NCBI RefSeq assembly: GCF_000013405.1
Contig: NC_007759.1
Location: 1,179,001 to 1,243,000, forward strand
DNA: 64,000 nt
Direction of reading: 5' to 3'
Source of the DNA: Syntrophus aciditrophicus SB
GTDB taxonomy: Bacteria; Desulfobacterota; Syntrophia; Syntrophales; Syntrophaceae
Shown here: in pieces, positions 7,763 through 14,290 of the stretch
Layout of the letters: every line of letters begins with the position of its first letter
Position numbering within the stretch: position 1 is the first letter of the stretch
Notes under the pieces: model-generated
Seen by the model: the letters and a program-made list of their open reading frames with translations, nothing else
Databases searched by the model: none
What the model was told of the DNA's origin: nothing
Translations under genes and position numbers: made by a program

Positions 7763-8965
7763 ATGAATATCGATGTATTATCATTGTTTCAGGGTATTGC
7801 CACGCTGGTCGGGCAGGACCCGACATTTGCAGTAGCCCGCATCGTATTGATGCTTCTGGGAATATCCTTCGTTTATCTTGGCTACAAGGGAATCCTGGAA
7901 GCCCTCATCATGATCCCCATGGGCCTGGGGATGGCAACGGTCAATGCGTCCGTTTTATTTTTTCCCGACGGAAAAACGGGAACCATTTTTCTTGATCCCC
8001 TGGTTACAGATCCCTCGGCCCTGGTCAATATTTTACAGATCAACTGGCTCCAGCCCATCTACACGATGAGCTTCACCAACGGATTGATCGCCTGCCTCGT
8101 TTTCATCGGCATTGGGGTATTGTGCGACATCGGCTTTGTGCTGGCACGCCCCTTCAGCAGCATGTTCCTCGCGCTCTGGGGCGAGTTGGGTTCCGTTGCC
8201 GTCTTCCCGCTGGCCGTGGCCTTCGGCATGACCCCCCAGGAAGCGGCGGCGACAGCCATCGTCGGCGGCGCCGACGGCCCCATGGTGCTGTTCACCTCCC
8301 TGATGCTGTCCCCGCACCTTTTCGTTCCCATCGGCATTGTGGCCTATCTTTATCTCAGCCTCTGCTACGGTTTGTATCCCTATCTGATCAAGGCTTTGAT
8401 TCCCAAGAAAATGCGGGCCATTCAAATGGATCTCAAAGGCATGCCGCAGATTACACCTCTGCAAAAAATCATGTTTTCTACGATTACCGTCACCATCCTC
8501 TGCCTGCTTTTTCCTGTTGCCGGACCGCTCTTCGTGTCCTTTTTCCTTGGCATTGTAATCCGGGAAGCGGGCGTCAAGCCTTATATTGAATTTATTGAGA
8601 CTACGTTGCTCTACAGCTCAACCTTCTTCCTGGGCCTGCTTCTCGGTGTTCTCTGCGAGGCCGGCACCATTCTCAATCCAGTTGTCCTGAAGATCCTGAT
8701 CCTCGGTTCCACGGCACTGATGGTATCAGGAGTTGGCGGTCTTATCGGCGGGATTCTCCTGTATTACTTCAGCGGGAAAAAATATAACCCGGTCATCGGA
8801 ATTGCCGGGGTTTCCTGTACACCGACCACGGCCAAAGTGGCGCAGAAGGTGGTTTTCAAGGCTAATCCCCGCGCGATGGTCATGCCGCTTGCCCTCGGCG
8901 CCAACGTCAGCGGCGTTATCACGACGGCGATTCTGGCCGGTATTTACTGCACCCTGCTGAAGTAA
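7763..8965 (+). CDS. Sodium-translocating decarboxylase, beta subunit
   Basis: A 400-residue polytopic membrane protein of the OadB/MmdB/GcdB family (OAD_beta). In this family the beta subunit decarboxylates carboxybiotin and couples this to sodium export. Conserved segments are present: GGADGPMVLFTS (central, with the sodium/proton-site Asp) and GANVSGVITTAILAG (C-terminal). The length is at the usual upper range. The carboxyltransferase (alpha) and biotin-carrier genes are absent from this window, so the substrate (oxaloacetate, methylmalonyl-, glutaconyl- or malonyl-) cannot be assigned. In a syntroph, glutaconyl-CoA would be plausible. Its stop overlaps the next gene's start by one base, so the two are co-translated. 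Confidence 0.9.
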   Translation: MNIDVLSLFQGIATLVGQDPTFAVARIVLMLLGISFVYLGYKGILEALIMIPMGLGMATVNASVLFFPDGKTGTIFLDPLVTDPSALVNILQINWLQPIYTMSFTNGLIACLVFIGIGVLCDIGFVLARPFSSMFLALWGELGSVAVFPLAVAFGMTPQEAAATAIVGGADGPMVLFTSLMLSPHLFVPIGIVAYLYLSLCYGLYPYLIKALIPKKMRAIQMDLKGMPQITPLQKIMFSTITVTILCLLFPVAGPLFVSFFLGIVIREAGVKPYIEFIETTLLYSSTFFLGLLLGVLCEAGTILNPVVLKILILGSTALMVSGVGGLIGGILLYYFSGKKYNPVIGIAGVSCTPTTAKVAQKVVFKANPRAMVMPLALGANVSGVITTAILAGIYCTLLK

Positions 8966-9159
8966 TGTTCAAGCAGAAACGCCAGTGGTGGTGGGTTATT
9001 GGAACATGCATCGCGTTGTCGGGGGTCGCTCTGGTGCGGCTCCTCGCCCCGGAATATCCCCCCGGCACCCTCCGCCTTGCAATTAAATTCGGCGGCTATA
9101 CCCTGGTCATTATCGGTCTGTTTTCTCTGCCGCTGGCAATGCGGAAAGATGATGAATGA
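8965..9159 (+). CDS. Small two-helix membrane protein
   Basis: A 64-residue protein with two predicted membrane helices (about residues 9-27 and 41-58) and charged ends (MFKQKRQ and MRKDDE). The start overlaps the stop of the beta-subunit gene (TAATG), so translational coupling is likely. It is probably an accessory or assembly subunit of the decarboxylase complex. I know no named family for it. The role rests only on coupling and topology. Confidence 0.6.
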   Translation: MFKQKRQWWWVIGTCIALSGVALVRLLAPEYPPGTLRLAIKFGGYTLVIIGLFSLPLAMRKDDE

Positions 9160-9231
9160 GATCGGGAAATACTGAACCACATTTACATATTAGTGACTTA
9201 GAAGTCCTTTGAAATTCTGAATATTGACACA

Positions 9232-9268
9232 CATTCTGCCTTTGTCTGCAAAAGACAAAGGCAGAATG
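9232..9268. terminator. Perfect 16-bp hairpin after decarboxylase operon
   Basis: CATTCTGCCTTTGTCT (9232-9247) and its exact complement (9253-9268) enclose a 5-base loop. It lies 73 bases after the last gene of the operon. A T-run does not follow on either strand, so it may be an RNA-stabilising 3' stem or a Rho-type end rather than a classical terminator. Confidence 0.5.
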
Positions 9269-9482
9269 CGGCACCTCAAATCCAATCCAGCTCTTGGAAA
9301 AAACATTAAATATGTTGGCACTTTTTTATGTTACCCGCTAAACTATTTTAAACTAACCACCTTAAAGTAAAGGATAATAAAGTAATTCTTTAAAAAATAT
9401 GCAATGTGCTAGAGCTGTGTCATCTTTGTTTTTGGAGGTAATTTGGCGGCTTAGTGTCCGGGAACTTTAGGGTTTGAATTGG

Positions 9483-10796
9483 GGTTCATCCGGTTAATGA
9501 GTACCTTGGTATTGCATAAAATCACATGGACATGGCAAGAGCCCTGTTGTTTGAGACCAATCGAACAACAAAAGGAGGCTCCAGACCATGTCCACATCGG
9601 TTCTTTATCATGCTTTCAATCTGAAGGGTATTACTTATAGAGCAACACGCTTCACGGGTGACGTCATCGAATATTTTGCAGATGTGAAAGAAGAATACAT
9701 TCGCTGTCCAAAGTGCGGGCAGCGTAAATTTATCTTTAAAGGACAGAAAACACGGAGTTTTCATCTGGGACCTATGGGGCGTAAGAGGTGTTTCCTTGTA
9801 CTTTCCCTTCATCGAATAAAATGCAACACTTGCGACACCCTTTGGTGGCCCGATCTGCCTTTTATGGTGGGGAAGCATAGATTTGCCCGATCCTTTGCTC
9901 TGATTGTTCTGGATCTGCTTCGATTCGGCACGATTCGCTGGGTTGCCGATTACCTCGGCGTGGGTTGGGATATGATCAAAGAGATTCATAAGTTGAAATT
10001 GCAGCGCCTCTATCGGAACATTCCTCTTCATAAAGTTCGGTATATCGGCATTGATGAATTCAGCATCCGGAAAGGCCATGAGTACATGACCACGGTGATG
10101 GATCTCTCCGAAGGACGAATCCTTTACGCCACTGAGGGAAAGGGCAAGGAGGGGATTTTACCCTTCCTGAAAAAACTTGCACGCAAGGGGAAAAAACTGC
10201 GAGCGGTTGCAATGGACATGGGAATTTCCTTCTTCTCCGCCGTCCGGGAAGCCCTTCCCAATATCGATGTCGTCTTCGACCGTTACCATATTATGGCTCT
10301 GATGAATCAAGGCATCGAAAACTTGCGCAGAAATCATCAGAAAGAACTTGATGATATCGGGAAGCAAACCCTCAAGGGAAACCGCTTCCTCCTTTTGCGA
10401 AATTATGATTCCCTGAAGCCGGACCATAAGGAACGTCTCGATGCCCTGATGCAGGCCAATCAGCCTCTATTCGTCATGCATTCCATGAAAGAGCAACTCA
10501 GACTCTTCTGGGAAATACCGGAGTACGCCCAGGCTGTTACCTTCCTTGACACCTGGTGTAAGGACGCCATGCTGTCCGGAATCAAAGAACTCGTCAAAGT
10601 AGCCAAAACGCTCTCCGGATACAGGACTGCGATACTCAATTATTTCAAACATCACATTACAAATGCCGCCCTTGAGGGCACAAACAACAAAATTAAAACT
10701 TTAAAAAGGCAGGCCTATGGATTCCGGGATATGGAATACTTCAAACTCCGCCTCTATCACCTGCATACTCAGAGGTACTCATTAACCGGATGAACC
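9483..10796 (+). mobile_element. ISL3-family insertion sequence
   Basis: The ends are a perfect 24-bp inverted repeat: 9483-9506 (GGTTCATCCGGTTAATGAGT then ACCT) and its complement at 10773-10796. Length 1314 bp with one transposase gene whose stop codon lies inside the right repeat. The 8-bp flanks (9475-9482 and 10797-10804) do not match, so no target duplication is visible. This suggests the flank was rearranged after insertion. Confidence 0.9.
9588..10793 (+). CDS. ISL3-family transposase
   Basis: A full-length 401-residue transposase. Order: N-terminal zinc-ribbon (CPKCGQRKF about residue 40 and CNTCDTLW about residue 79), helix-turn-helix (about 105-130), then a DDE catalytic domain with the acids in YIGIDEFSI, RAVAMDMGIS and ALEGTNNKIK. 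AAAGGAGGCTCCAGACC precedes the ATG. The frame is uninterrupted and all three catalytic acids are present, so the element may still be active. ISL3 elements transpose by cut-and-paste or excision as circles. It inserted between the decarboxylase operon and the ankyrin gene. Confidence 0.92.
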   Translation: MSTSVLYHAFNLKGITYRATRFTGDVIEYFADVKEEYIRCPKCGQRKFIFKGQKTRSFHLGPMGRKRCFLVLSLHRIKCNTCDTLWWPDLPFMVGKHRFARSFALIVLDLLRFGTIRWVADYLGVGWDMIKEIHKLKLQRLYRNIPLHKVRYIGIDEFSIRKGHEYMTTVMDLSEGRILYATEGKGKEGILPFLKKLARKGKKLRAVAMDMGISFFSAVREALPNIDVVFDRYHIMALMNQGIENLRRNHQKELDDIGKQTLKGNRFLLLRNYDSLKPDHKERLDALMQANQPLFVMHSMKEQLRLFWEIPEYAQAVTFLDTWCKDAMLSGIKELVKVAKTLSGYRTAILNYFKHHITNAALEGTNNKIKTLKRQAYGFRDMEYFKLRLYHLHTQRYSLTG

Positions 10797-10807
10797 TTAA
10801 TTTTATT

Positions 10808-11308
10808 TTACGGCCATCTCTGAAGTTTATAGCTTTCAAATTGCAAAAGAGCCACCATACTTGGAGATGCCCATTCTTTCCCATTAATCCAGTCTAATGG
10901 TGTTTTTCCTTGATCATCCGTAGCCTCAACTCTCGCACCAAACTTGATTAATAATTTCGCAATTACTATGTTTCCCCCTTGGGCCGCATAATGTAGCGGA
11001 GTTACTTTGTATTTTGTTCTTGAATTAGGGTTAGCGCCATGAGTAAGCAATAGAATAACAATTTCTGTTGGTCCATGTTCTGCCGCATAATGGAGTGGCT
11101 TTAAATCTCGGCCGGCGTTAGCATCCGCACCTTCTTCTAATAATTTTTCAATTTTTGATAGATTTTGACTTTTGACTGCTTTCATTAATGGAGCTTCAAA
11201 AACTTGGCCAATGTAATGAAAAGACAAATACACAGCACCAAAAATTGCAAAAACGAAAATTAATCCCAATGCACTGGTAGCGATGTCTTTTATAAATTTT
11301 GGAATCAA
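10808..11308 (-). CDS. Membrane-anchored ankyrin-repeat protein
   Basis: A 166-residue protein with one N-terminal membrane helix (about residues 12-33), then roughly three ankyrin repeats. Signatures are DLKPLHYAAEHGPTEIVILL, VTPLHYAAQGGNIVIAKLLI and GKTPLDWING. Translation probably begins at a TTG at 11308 preceded by AAAGGGAC. Ankyrin repeats bind other proteins; in bacteria they occur in envelope stress, toxin-immunity and host-interaction proteins. The stop is only 12 bases from the ISL3 right end. It is probably island cargo, with no partner evident. Confidence 0.75.
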   Translation of the reverse strand: MIPKFIKDIATSALGLIFVFAIFGAVYLSFHYIGQVFEAPLMKAVKSQNLSKIEKLLEEGADANAGRDLKPLHYAAEHGPTEIVILLLTHGANPNSRTKYKVTPLHYAAQGGNIVIAKLLIKFGARVEATDDQGKTPLDWINGKEWASPSMVALLQFESYKLQRWP

Positions 11309-11350
11309 AATTAGTCCCTTTCAAACTTCCCGGCCCGTACTGTGCCCTTT

Positions 11351-11524
11351 TTATAGGTTCACTAATTCCCAAGCCATCCTGTCCGCTTTTTCAACCAAGC
11401 GATTATACCCGACATTTCTGATCCTGTCTTCATAATCTTTTGAGCAGTATCGGTTAATTTTCCGGATCGCATTATCGAGTTTAATACTGAGCACGTTTCT
11501 TTTGTAAGATTTGTATAAGCTCAT
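11351..11524 (-). CDS. Small hypothetical protein, last gene of phage-like operon
   Basis: 57 residues, starting MSLYKSYKRNVLSIKLDNAI and ending ADRMAWELVNL; basic and helical. Its ATG overlaps the stop of the preceding gene (ATGA, 11521-11524), which supports translational coupling and is the reason for calling it although no ribosome site is visible. No family recognised. Part of a minus-strand run of four overlapping or near-contiguous genes (12918 to 11351). Confidence 0.5.
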   Translation of the reverse strand: MSLYKSYKRNVLSIKLDNAIRKINRYCSKDYEDRIRNVGYNRLVEKADRMAWELVNL

Positions 11525-11685
11525 AGGAAAAAGTTAAATAAATTAGGTTGCTCTTGCGATAGGACTATAAACTTGTCGCTATCATACTTCACGGATTCGA
11601 CATTCTCATTGAAACGGTACTCCTTGCCGGTAGAGATGTGTTTTAACCTTAAGCCATTAGGATGATTAACTATTTTTTCCGGCAT
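11521..11685 (-). CDS. Small hypothetical protein in phage-like operon
   Basis: 54 residues, starting MPEKIVNHPNGLRLKHISTG and ending PNLFNFFL, with no membrane helix. It starts one base after the stop of the 11687 gene and overlaps the next gene by four bases. This tight packing is typical of phage early operons. Function unknown. Confidence 0.5.
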   Translation of the reverse strand: MPEKIVNHPNGLRLKHISTGKEYRFNENVESVKYDSDKFIVLSQEQPNLFNFFL

Positions 11686-11686
11686 A

Positions 11687-12136
11687 TTACATATTTAAAA
11701 ATTCAAGTGCCGGATTATCAAAAGTTTTTTTGTCCGAGCTGTCAGTTTCTTCTAATGCGTTGTTCATTCTCTCCAATATCTCTTCTTGCGATTTTTTCAT
11801 CTCACGCCCGGAGAAATGTTCAGTAAAGCCTTTAATCATACTTTTAATGGCGTTTATTCTTTCTTCCTTGGTAAGGGGACGACGTTTGACGGGGATATAA
11901 CCGTTAAAGGTGTAATGAGTATGCTCTCCGCTATATTTTATCGGATTCTGTAAATTATAATCCTCTATCCTCATAACCTCTGTTATCGCGCTCCCTCTTA
12001 AGCGGTTACCGTCTATCTCGATAAAATCATTACTTCCTACACGTCTCAAGGCCTTTTCTTGATCAGCGGTAATATAATGCTTTGTTTTATTCATCGTTAA
12101 GATGACATACTCTTTTACGTTCGTTGATAATTTCAT
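11687..12136 (-). CDS. Hypothetical protein of phage-like operon
   Basis: 149 residues, soluble. The middle part reads ALRRVGSNDFIEIDGNRLRG, which could be a small beta-domain. The C-terminal half is charged and helical (KEERINAIKSMIKGFTEHFS). The start codon overlaps the stop of the replication-like gene (ATGA at 12133-12136), so the two are coupled. The family is not recognised. Position after a replication-organiser-like gene suggests a replication or regulatory helper. Confidence 0.55.
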   Translation of the reverse strand: MKLSTNVKEYVILTMNKTKHYITADQEKALRRVGSNDFIEIDGNRLRGSAITEVMRIEDYNLQNPIKYSGEHTHYTFNGYIPVKRRPLTKEERINAIKSMIKGFTEHFSGREMKKSQEEILERMNNALEETDSSDKKTFDNPALEFLNM

Positions 12137-12918
12137 AGTTTTACATTTTTAGGGATATTGCTGTTTTCCCGGTCGTGAAAAACTAGCAATTCTCCTATTT
12201 TATTTTGTAATTGAAGCGGGGTAGTTATAGTTGGGGCGTATCTCTGCCCCTGGACGGAGACGGCGTAACGGATCGTTGCCAACAGTTTGTTATAACCGAA
12301 CCTCTTGATCATCGAGGAGAGTGCGCTGCGCTGCGTCCGATTACCATAGTTGATTAACGGATTAATGGGTCCAAATTCCTTTAAAAGAGAATTAATCTCA
12401 TTACCCGGTCCCGCGACGTCAGTCGCAATATATTTAGAGTCAGAGTCTAAATCAGAGTCAGAGTCAGAGTCAGAGTCAGAGTCAGAGTCTAATGCGGATA
12501 TCCCTTGAAGGGGTATGGATAGGGTATCTGTTTTTTGCTTATGTAACGGTTTATCTGTCATTTTCTTAATTTTTTCCACAATTTGACAAGGTATTTCTTT
12601 TGTGGCGTTTTCAATTCCGATTTTTACTTTGCTGCTTCCTCTTGCGTTCTGATGCTTTTGAAAATTCACGATACACACCCATCCATCGACATAGAAAACC
12701 TTATTGTCTTTTTCAAACCTCTTTATGAGCTTCGGCAGCATTTCTTTGTCAATGCCGGTTTCTTGCGCCATCCGTACTAACGGCAATTCGTATATTCCGC
12801 AAATGTTGGTGTGTTCGTTTGTTAGGAAGTAAAGGAACAAATATCTTTCCAGCGGATCGAGGTTGACAATCCACGAGTCAGACCAAAGCTTGGTATTGAT
12901 ATACCTTTGTTTAGCCAT
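12133..12918 (-). CDS. Phage replication-organiser-like protein
   Basis: 261 residues. The N-terminal part (about 1-120) is a winged-helix-like domain starting MAKQRYINTKLWSDSWIVNL, resembling the N-terminal domain of phage replisome organisers. A low-complexity Asp-Ser linker (about 143-162) follows. The C-terminal helical part (about 175-261) contains RSALSSMIKRFGYNKLLATI, which could recruit a helicase loader. No ribosome site precedes the ATG. Such proteins bind the phage origin, often inside or beside their own gene. Its location beside a large hairpin region is consistent with an origin there. Role by resemblance, not proven. Confidence 0.6.
   Translation of the reverse strand: MAKQRYINTKLWSDSWIVNLDPLERYLFLYFLTNEHTNICGIYELPLVRMAQETGIDKEMLPKLIKRFEKDNKVFYVDGWVCIVNFQKHQNARGSSKVKIGIENATKEIPCQIVEKIKKMTDKPLHKQKTDTLSIPLQGISALDSDSDSDSDSDSDLDSDSKYIATDVAGPGNEINSLLKEFGPINPLINYGNRTQRSALSSMIKRFGYNKLLATIRYAVSVQGQRYAPTITTPLQLQNKIGELLVFHDRENSNIPKNVKL
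12436..12490 (-). repeat. Hexanucleotide repeat coding an Asp-Ser linker
   Basis: GAGTCA (plus strand) is repeated about six times in a row with flanking variants GAGTCT and AAATCA. On the minus strand it codes alternating Asp-Ser in the linker of the replication-like protein. Because the unit is six bases, slippage would change linker length without breaking the frame. Confidence 0.8.
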
Positions 12919-12967
12919 ATTGTTGTGACAAACTAAAGGCGTGGGGCCGCCTGTGTAAATTAAAAAA

Positions 12968-13039
12968 TCCGTTGAGGAATATTACCAGACAAAGGCTTTC
13001 GCGGGCCTTGCCAAGGAGGCGGTAATATTCCTTAACGGA
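12968..13039. repeat. Long inverted repeat (19-bp stem) upstream of replication gene
   Basis: TCCGTTGAGGAATATTACC (12968-12986) pairs with 13021-13039, every position Watson-Crick except one G-T. The 34-base loop can form its own small stem (AAGGC with GCCTT). It lies 50 bases upstream of the replication-like gene in the noncoding space between two divergent gene sets. Possible roles: replication origin hairpin, RNA leader, or recombination site. Confidence 0.6.
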
Positions 13040-13085
13040 CATTTAATTTTGCGAAATTTTTTGTCGTTATATTCAGTTGTAAATA

Positions 13086-13170
13086 GCCGTTGCCGAGGAA
13101 TCGAACCCCGGTTAAACCAATCAACGGTCACCGGAAAAATTATGAAGAAAACCGGTGAAGCAATTACGGC
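13086..13170 (-). other. tRNA-like fold without D-arm
   Basis: On the minus strand these 85 bases can fold with an interrupted closing stem (GCCGT...TGC with GCA...ACGGC), a 7-bp arm (TCACCGG/CCGGTGA, 17-base loop) and a canonical T-arm (stem CGGGG/CCTCG, loop TTCGATT). The D-arm is missing and there is no encoded CCA. It could be a decayed tRNA, a tRNA mimic or an attachment-related structure. Confidence 0.35.
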
Positions 13171-13212
13171 ACCGCACGTGCCTTAAAAGCTTAAAGAACA
13201 ATCTGCACTCCC

Positions 13213-13298
13213 ATGCTTGTATTTACATGATACACCTTTAGAGGAAACTGGTCAAATGCTTGTATTTATTAATGATTATTGTATAATTTCTTTAGAGG
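13213..13298 (+). promoter_or_regulatory. Promoter with flanking direct repeats
   Basis: TTGTAT (13260-13265) and TATAAT (13282-13287) are separated by 16 bases and face the VRR-NUC gene at 13326. ATGCTTGTATTTA occurs at 13213 and again at 13256, overlapping the -35 box. TTTAGAGG occurs at 13237 and 13291. The repeated pair around the promoter looks like a repressor operator. The regulator is unknown. Confidence 0.55.
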
Positions 13299-13325
13299 GA
13301 ATTATAAGCAATAAAGTTATCAACA

Positions 13326-13643
13326 ATGCGGGAAAGCGCCATCCTAACCGCCATCTGCCAATATCTTCAATACCAGGAGAACCTGGGGCAGTTGGTTTTT
13401 ATCAGAAATAATTCGGGCGCGTTCATCAATCCGAAAGGTCAATTCTACAAAATGGGCAGGCCGGGCAGTCCGGATCTGCTTATTTTTTTAAAAAATGGCC
13501 GCTGCGCGCACATCGAGGTCAAGAATGAAAAAGGCAAGCAGAACGAGGCGCAGAAAGAATACGAGCAGGCCGTGACCGATCTCGGGCATGATTATCATGT
13601 AGTTAGAAGCGTCGAGCAAGTCGAACAGCTGTTAAATTCCTAA
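13326..13643 (+). CDS. VRR-NUC domain nuclease (phage type)
   Basis: 105 residues forming one VRR-NUC (PD-D/ExK) nuclease domain. The catalytic motif is visible as GRPGSPDLLIF (about residues 45-55) and HIEVKNEKGKQ (about 62-72); the first Glu is near residue 3 (MRESAIL). Stand-alone VRR-NUC proteins occur in many phages next to replication genes and are thought to cut branched DNA such as Holliday junctions. It follows the promoter at 13260 and has no strong ribosome site. It supports a phage or satellite origin of this module. Confidence 0.85.
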   Translation: MRESAILTAICQYLQYQENLGQLVFIRNNSGAFINPKGQFYKMGRPGSPDLLIFLKNGRCAHIEVKNEKGKQNEAQKEYEQAVTDLGHDYHVVRSVEQVEQLLNS

Positions 13644-13722
13644 ATCTTCCCATATCTTCCGTAGCAAATTCAACAACATCCAAATATCCTACCTCTTAAA
13701 TAAACTTTAGGAGGTAAAGGAA

Positions 13723-13908
13723 ATGAGCAGCTGGGGTGAAATTTTTTTAGAGCAGGCGTTTGGAATTACTAACGGAAAGAAGAAAAAAAAGAAGTATCAC
13801 CATCCTAAACCGAACAAGTACGGCGCAAAGGAGGGCGACACGGTTATCTTTGACGAAAGAGGCAGGCTTTACATGGTGATCGACAAACGCGGAAAGATAA
13901 CGAGATAA
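13723..13908 (+). CDS. Small basic hypothetical protein
   Basis: 61 residues, starting MSSWGEIFLEQAFGITNG, then a lysine run and a small beta-like C-terminal part (GDTVIFDERGRLYMVIDKRG). TTTAGGAGGTAAAGGA precedes the ATG closely, so expression is likely. The basic stretch suggests nucleic-acid contact. No family recognised. It ends next to a hairpin that terminates the facing excisionase-like gene. Confidence 0.6.
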   Translation: MSSWGEIFLEQAFGITNGKKKKKKYHHPKPNKYGAKEGDTVIFDERGRLYMVIDKRGKITR

Positions 13909-13935
13909 AAAAGCCCCGGAGCATTCGTCCGGGGC
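13905..13935 (-). terminator. Rho-independent terminator of excisionase-like gene
   Basis: Stem GCCCCGGA / TCCGGGGC (13913-13920 and 13928-13935) with a 7-base loop. Reading the minus strand, the stem is followed by TTTTTTAT, a proper T-tract, so it ends the gene at 13946. In the plus direction it lacks a T-tract. Confidence 0.8.
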
Positions 13936-13945
13936 AAAAGGTTGA

Positions 13946-14173
13946 TTAGTCAAGTCCGTGGCGGCTCATTCGGTCGCCCGGCTTGCTAATCGGCTTGGGT
14001 CTTTGGGCTTTGGCTTTCAGGCCGTCCATCAGAATATCCCTGTCAATCATCCATATTCCGCCGAGCTTAAAACTCCCAGGCAATTCGCCCTTATTCAGAA
14101 GTTTGTAAACTTGTTTCAGGCAGATTCTCAATAATGACGACACTTCTGACGGACTAAGGAATTGGCTTGTCAT
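13946..14173 (-). CDS. Excisionase-like helix-turn-helix protein
   Basis: 75 residues with a MerR/Xis-type winged helix-turn-helix (about residues 4-50; FLSPSEVSSLLRICLKQVYK, then GSFKLGGIWMIDRD). AAGGAG sits seven bases before the ATG at 14173, so I prefer this to the longer TTG-started frame from 14209. It is divergent from the integrase gene 118 bp away, a common int/xis layout. Such proteins direct the integrase toward excision and often repress or modulate the integrase promoter. Confidence 0.8.
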   Translation of the reverse strand: MTSQFLSPSEVSSLLRICLKQVYKLLNKGELPGSFKLGGIWMIDRDILMDGLKAKAQRPKPISKPGDRMSRHGLD

Positions 14174-14290
14174 TCGACGCTCCTTTTCCTCACTCCTCCT
14201 AAACTCCAAAATTTTTTCTCAAAGATCCTTACCTAATTGAGATTTAATTTAAATAACCGCTCTTTTTAAAAATATCAAGGAGGTGATTAA

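Noticed and set aside
8033-8589. Frames of 92-155 codons in both directions inside the beta-subunit gene
   Set aside because: Shadow frames of a high-GC coding sequence; the translations are low-complexity Arg/Ala/Gly-rich.
12433-12492. Regular short repeats as a possible CRISPR-like array
   Set aside because: The unit is six bases without spacers and lies in frame inside a gene; it is a microsatellite.
13326-13643. VRR-NUC gene as part of an anti-phage defence system
   Set aside because: It sits with replication, excisionase and integrase genes and has no partner typical of restriction, abortive infection or toxin systems; a phage replication role explains it better.
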